This document shows positions 60,631 to 64,000 of a stretch of DNA of 64,000 nucleotides, piece after piece. The DNA lies in NCBI GenBank assembly GCA_963802415.1, contig CAWDIH010000003.1, forward strand, positions 1 through 64,000, read 5' to 3'. The notes beneath the pieces are model-generated. The model worked only from the letters and a program-made list of their open reading frames with translations, had not been told where the DNA came from and made no database searches. Positions within the stretch are counted from its first letter, which is position 1, and every line of letters begins with the position of its first letter. The DNA is from DATAES01 sp963802415 (GTDB taxonomy: Bacteria > Actinomycetota > Acidimicrobiia > Acidimicrobiales > JACDCH01). The translations under genes and the position numbers were made by a program.

Positions 60631-60951
60631 ATGATGGAGGCGATGGCGGAGCCCGAACCCCTGGAGATCTCGATCGACTTCTCCGGGCGCGACCCGGTGA
60701 TCGTGCTGACGGGCTACGTCGACCAGAGCACCGCACCGCAGCTCCGGGACGCCCTCACCGAGGTCATCGAGCGAAGCCACGACCGCGTGACCCTCGACGT
60801 CGAAGGCGTGACGTTCATTGACTCCAGCGGCATCGGCGCCCTCGCCGCCGCATACAAGCGCGGCGCCCACGTCACGGTCCGGCACCCGTCCCCGACGGTG
60901 ATGCGTGAGCTCGTCATGTGCGGTCTCGACCGTCTGATCGCGATCAATTGA
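60631..60951 (+). CDS. STAS-domain anti-sigma factor antagonist
   Basis: Intact 106 residues (ATG 60631, or 60643). Whole protein is one STAS domain: ISIDFSGRDPVIVLTGYVDQ, LRDALTEVIERSHDRVTLDV and the phospho-acceptor site VTFIDSSGIGALAAA. Such proteins (SpoIIAA/RsbV-like) bind an anti-sigma kinase and are switched by Ser phosphorylation. No kinase or sigma factor gene is next to it. Confidence 0.85.
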   Translation: MMEAMAEPEPLEISIDFSGRDPVIVLTGYVDQSTAPQLRDALTEVIERSHDRVTLDVEGVTFIDSSGIGALAAAYKRGAHVTVRHPSPTVMRELVMCGLDRLIAIN

Positions 60952-60971
60952 TCCGCGAAGGGGGAAGCAAA

Positions 60972-62186
60972 GTGTCTGTCTCGGTGCACGATCTGGAGCT
61001 GCCCGAGGTCGAGCTGATCGATCTCGACCGTGTCGAGGCACTCGCTGTCCTCGCGGAGGCACGCGAGGGCCACTGGCTGGCGCGCACGCCTATGGGCTAC
61101 ATCGTCACCCGCCACGAGGACGTGACCGCCATCCTCCGCGACCGCCGGTTCTTGTCAGCGCTCTCACTCATCACGCAAATGCAGGGCGTCGACGAGTCGA
61201 GGTTCGTCGAGCGTCGAAGGCAATCGATCCTCTCGGTCGACGGGGACGAGCACGCGCGCCTGCGACGGCTCGTCGCCCCGGCGTTCACGCCCAAGTCGGC
61301 CGACCGGCTGCGCCCCTTCATGCGCGAGGTGATCAACGGCCTCGTCGACAAGGTCACGCCTGTCGGACGTTGCGAGCTCGTCGAGGACATCTGTGAGCCG
61401 TATCCCATCCCGATCATCTGTGAGCTGCTCGGCGCACCCAAGGAGGACTGGAAGCTGTTCTCCTACTGGGCGAGCGACATCTTCCGCATCTTCAACAACG
61501 ACCTCGAGAACGACATGGACCGCATCGACGCCGCGTCGAACGAGCTGGACTCGTACGTGCGAGCGATGGTCGACGAGCGGCGGTCGCGTCCGGCCGACGA
61601 CCTGTTGAGCGACCTGATCGCGATCGAGGAGGAAGGCGACCGCCTCGACACCGACGATCTGGTCGGCCTGGCGGAAGCCGTGCTGATGGCGGGGACCGAC
61701 ACCACCCGCAACCAGCTCGCGTGCGCGGTCGCGCTGTTCAACGAGCATCCGGATCAGTGGGCGATGCTCGCCGAGCGACCCGAGCTCGCGAAGCGAGCCG
61801 TCGAGGAGACCATGCGCTTCCTCGGAGCGGTGCGCGGCACGGTGCGCATCACGGGCGAAGACGTCGAGTACCGCGGCGTGCTGTTCCCTACCGGCACCTT
61901 GGTCGCGACCAGCCTGGCAGGCGCGAACTTCGACCACGAAGCATTCGAGGCGCCCGAGACATTCGACATCACGAAGGAGCGCGACACGCCACAGCTGACG
62001 TTCGGCTCCGGCATCCACTTCTGCCTGGGCGCGTCCCTCGCTCGTGCCGAACTGGCCGAGGCGCTCCCGCTGCTCGCGCGGCGCATGCCGAACATGACGG
62101 TCGACGGCTCCATCGAGTGGAAGCCGCCGACCGTCGGCATCTGGGGACCCGCCCGGCTCCCGTTGAGGTTCAGCCCGGGCAACTGA
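60972..62186 (+). CDS. Cytochrome P450
   Basis: Intact, 404 residues from GTG 60972, 20 bp after the STAS gene with AAGGGGG upstream. I-helix AVLMAGTDTTRNQLACAVAL, ExxR in EETMRFLG, heme loop LTFGSGIHFCLGASLARAEL. Start WLARTPMGYIVTRHEDVTAI is typical of bacterial soluble P450s. No ferredoxin or reductase gene is nearby, unlike the P450 at 15107. Substrate unknown; steroid- and lipid-active CYPs of actinobacteria look alike. Confidence 0.92.
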   Translation: MSVSVHDLELPEVELIDLDRVEALAVLAEAREGHWLARTPMGYIVTRHEDVTAILRDRRFLSALSLITQMQGVDESRFVERRRQSILSVDGDEHARLRRLVAPAFTPKSADRLRPFMREVINGLVDKVTPVGRCELVEDICEPYPIPIICELLGAPKEDWKLFSYWASDIFRIFNNDLENDMDRIDAASNELDSYVRAMVDERRSRPADDLLSDLIAIEEEGDRLDTDDLVGLAEAVLMAGTDTTRNQLACAVALFNEHPDQWAMLAERPELAKRAVEETMRFLGAVRGTVRITGEDVEYRGVLFPTGTLVATSLAGANFDHEAFEAPETFDITKERDTPQLTFGSGIHFCLGASLARAELAEALPLLARRMPNMTVDGSIEWKPPTVGIWGPARLPLRFSPGN

Positions 62187-62234
62187 CAGTTTGCCCGACT
62201 CGGGTGAATAGAGACGTTTCGGGAACTCTGTCCA

Positions 62235-62648
62235 TCAAACGGGTGGCGCGCCGCCCCGCGACTCGTCCGACGGGCTCATGATCCCGATGTGGTTGCCGTC
62301 CGGGTCCCGGACCACGGCGTAGCGAGCTCCCCAGAAGGCGTCGATCGGCTCGAGATGACCGGGATGGCCGGCGGCGACCACTCCCTTGTACGTGTCGTCG
62401 ACCGCGTCGCGAGTGGGAACCCGCATGATGAGAATCACGCCGGTGCCGTCCCAGTGGTCGTCGTAGCCCTCGGTGAGCTCGACGCTGTCGAGATCGAGAT
62501 CTCCCCCGTTGATCGGGATCCCGACATGGTGCGAACGCCAGTTGGCCTCTTCCGGGATGGGCACACCCAGCATCCGATAGAAGGCGATGCTCGCGTCGAC
62601 GTCGCGCGCGACGACGCTCATTCCGAAGGTGGGCTTCGCGTCGCTCAT
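62235..62648 (-). CDS. VOC-family (glyoxalase-like) protein
   Basis: Intact, 137 residues, one vicinal-oxygen-chelate unit: FGMSVVARDVDASIAFYRML then VVRDPDGNHIGIMSPSDES. The ribosome site GGAGG precedes the ATG at 62648. Single-unit proteins need dimerisation to form an active site. Function not evident. It is divergent from fbiC by 50 bp. Confidence 0.85.
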   Translation of the reverse strand: MSDAKPTFGMSVVARDVDASIAFYRMLGVPIPEEANWRSHHVGIPINGGDLDLDSVELTEGYDDHWDGTGVILIMRVPTRDAVDDTYKGVVAAGHPGHLEPIDAFWGARYAVVRDPDGNHIGIMSPSDESRGGAPPV

Positions 62649-62698
62649 GCAAGAACCTCCATGGTTGCGGGCCAACAGCTTGCCAGTAGCGTGCGCCC

Positions 62699-64000
62699 AT
62701 GGATGCCGCCGAGGTGCTCGCGCTGCCATCCGATGAGCTCCTGCTCCGCGCTCGACAGACGCGCGGCAGAGCGTTCGGGCGCCGGGTGACATATTCGCCC
62801 AAGGTCTTCATCCCCCTGACGATGCTGTGCCGCGACAAGTGCGGCTACTGCACGTTCGCGCAACCTCCCGCTCGGCTGACGGCGCCGTACCTGACACCCG
62901 ACGACGTCCTTGCAATCGCCCGTCGCGGAGCCGCGGCCGGATGCCACGAGGCCCTGTTCACCCTCGGCGAACGTCCCGAGGAGCGCTACCCCATCGCGGG
63001 GGAATGGCTCGACGAGCACGGCTACGCATCGACGATCGACTACCTCGCGGCGATGTGCGACCTCGTCCTGACGGAGACCGGGCTGCTCCCCCACGCCAAT
63101 GCCGGCGCGCTGTTCGAAGCCGAACTGCTCGAGCTGCGATCCGTCACCGCCAGCCAGGGGATGATGATCGAGTCGCTCCGCGACGACCTCGACTGTCATC
63201 GCGGTTCGCCGGACAAGACGCCCGACCGGAGACTGGCGACGCTCGAAGCCGCCGGCGCGTTGTCCATCCCGTTCACGACGGGGATCCTCGTGGGCATCGG
63301 CGAGAACCGGCGCGACCCGCGCGGAAGCCCTCGTCGCGATCGCGGGGTCGCACGCGCGGCACGGGCATGTGCAAGAGGTCATCGTGCAGAACTTCCTCCC
63401 GAAGGACGGCACCGCGATGCACAACGTGCCGCCATGCCCGGCCGACGAGTATCTCGATGCCATCGCGCTCGCGCGTGTGTTGTTGCCGCAGGACGTGCAC
63501 GTACAGGCACCACCCAACCTGAGCGACGATTTCGGCGTACTGCTCGATGCCGGCATCGACGACTGGGGCGGCGTATCGCCCGTGACCGCCGACCACGTCA
63601 ACCCGGAGCGACCGTGGCCTGCACTCGAGCGCTTGCAGGAGGTCACAGAGGCACGGGGCTTCACGCTGGCACCGCGGTTGACCGTGTACCCGGAGTTCGC
63701 GCTGGAACCGGAGCGGTGGCTCGACGCACGAGTCCGATTCCCCGTCCTCGATCGCAGCGATGCGGAGGGACTCGGGCGCGACGATCCCGGCGCCGTGTTC
63801 CCGCAGACCGTCGGCGAGGTCCGCAACGTCGGCGACGGCGCCGAAGTGGTGTTGGTCGGGCGCCGCTCGACGGCGTGGTACTCCGGCGCAGATGTCAAAG
63901 CTCCGGGAATCATCTCCGGTCCACCGTCGACCGGGACCGGCTCTGGCGATGTCGGCGAGGTACTCGATGGTGTCCGGCTCGGACAGGAACCTGGCGTCGA
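62699..64000 (+). CDS. fbiC: FO synthase, CofG half (fbiC), runs off the window
   Basis: First half of the coenzyme F420 deazaflavin synthase. The radical-SAM motif is FIPLTMLCRDKCGYCTFAQP (CxxxCxxC), followed by LFTLGERPEERYP, LPHANAGALFEAELLELRSV, then FTTGILVGIGENRRD and VIVQNFLPKDGTAMHNVPP, all CofG hallmarks. One frameshift near 63318. After the CofG domain the frame continues into a linker ending VLDGVRLGQEPGV at the window edge, which in fused FbiC proteins leads to the CofH domain, so this is the fused form. Presence implies F420 production. Confidence 0.92.
   Translation, partial: MDAAEVLALPSDELLLRARQTRGRAFGRRVTYSPKVFIPLTMLCRDKCGYCTFAQPPARLTAPYLTPDDVLAIARRGAAAGCHEALFTLGERPEERYPIAGEWLDEHGYASTIDYLAAMCDLVLTETGLLPHANAGALFEAELLELRSVTASQGMMIESLRDDLDCHRGSPDKTPDRRLATLEAAGALSIPFTTGILVGIGENRRDPRGSPRRDRGVARAARACARGHRAELPPEGRHRDAQRAAMPGRRVSRCHRARACVVAAGRARTGTTQPERRFRRTARCRHRRLGRRIARDRRPRQPGATVACTRALAGGHRGTGLHAGTAVDRVPGVRAGTGAVARRTSPIPRPRSQRCGGTRARRSRRRVPADRRRGPQRRRRRRSGVGRAPLDGVVLRRRCQSSGNHLRSTVDRDRLWRCRRGTRWCPARTGTWRR

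Overview
The window is high-GC actinobacterial DNA. It appears to be two different genomes joined at about 43,830. Nearly every gene in both parts carries single-base frameshifts. These hit genes that cannot be dispensed with (tilS, ftsH, folP, folB, folK, tal, pgl) as well as accessory ones, so I read them as sequencing or assembly error in long-read data, not gene decay. Coordinates of such genes are given as one composite CDS and the shift positions are approximate.

Part A (1-43.83 kb) looks like a Microbacterium-type genome, judging by the gene order ppa / tilS-hpt-ftsH-folE-folP-folB-folK and the recurring GGACGGAT...ATCCGTCC terminators. It has five blocks. (i) 0-8.2 kb is a LacI-controlled operon: a Dpp/Opp-type ABC transporter (binding protein, two permeases, two ATPases) and a GH32 fructan/sucrose hydrolase. 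(ii) 8.2-10.5 kb holds a TetR remnant and a beta-helix protein. (iii) 10.5-21 kb is a likely aromatic-compound operon: divergent LysR with a perfect palindromic operator, an extradiol (VOC) dioxygenase, FAD monooxygenase, PDR/VanB-type reductase, CYP199-like P450, and a branched-chain-type (Liv) ABC importer. (iv) 21-34.9 kb holds a histidinol-dehydrogenase homologue with its own LysR, then a LacI regulon built of three transcription units: tandem-NTF2 protein, cupin and nitrilase; HisD-like dehydrogenase, SDR and HpcH/HpaI aldolase; MalEFG-type importer and alpha/beta hydrolase. Five copies of a palindrome with core ATACGTAT sit on these promoters. A truncated M20 peptidase marks the edge of this accessory region beside tRNA-Phe. 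(v) 35.1-43.8 kb is core genome: tRNA-Phe, tRNA-Asp, tRNA-Glu, a secreted M23 peptidase, ppa, tilS, hpt, ftsH and the folate operon.

Part B (43.83-64 kb) resembles an Acidimicrobiia-like actinobacterium that makes coenzyme F420 (fbiC at the right edge). The left portion, all on the minus strand, is a tRNA-modification and cell-envelope group: TrmI methyltransferase, NcsA/TtcA-type thiolase, MoaD/ThiS-like sulfur carrier, a small membrane protein, Holin-X, LON-domain protein and DacB. Next come a split ADP-forming acyl-CoA synthetase, GH84 hexosaminidase, TetR, acyl-CoA desaturase, nagA, a FIST sensor protein and the pentose-phosphate genes tkt-tal-pgl. The end holds a STAS protein, a second P450, a VOC protein and fbiC.

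The most interesting system is the ATACGTAT LacI regulon at 25.5-34.9 kb. It looks like a self-contained uptake and degradation pathway for an unidentified polyol- or sugar-acid-like compound. No CRISPR array, transposase, integrase or riboswitch was recognised.
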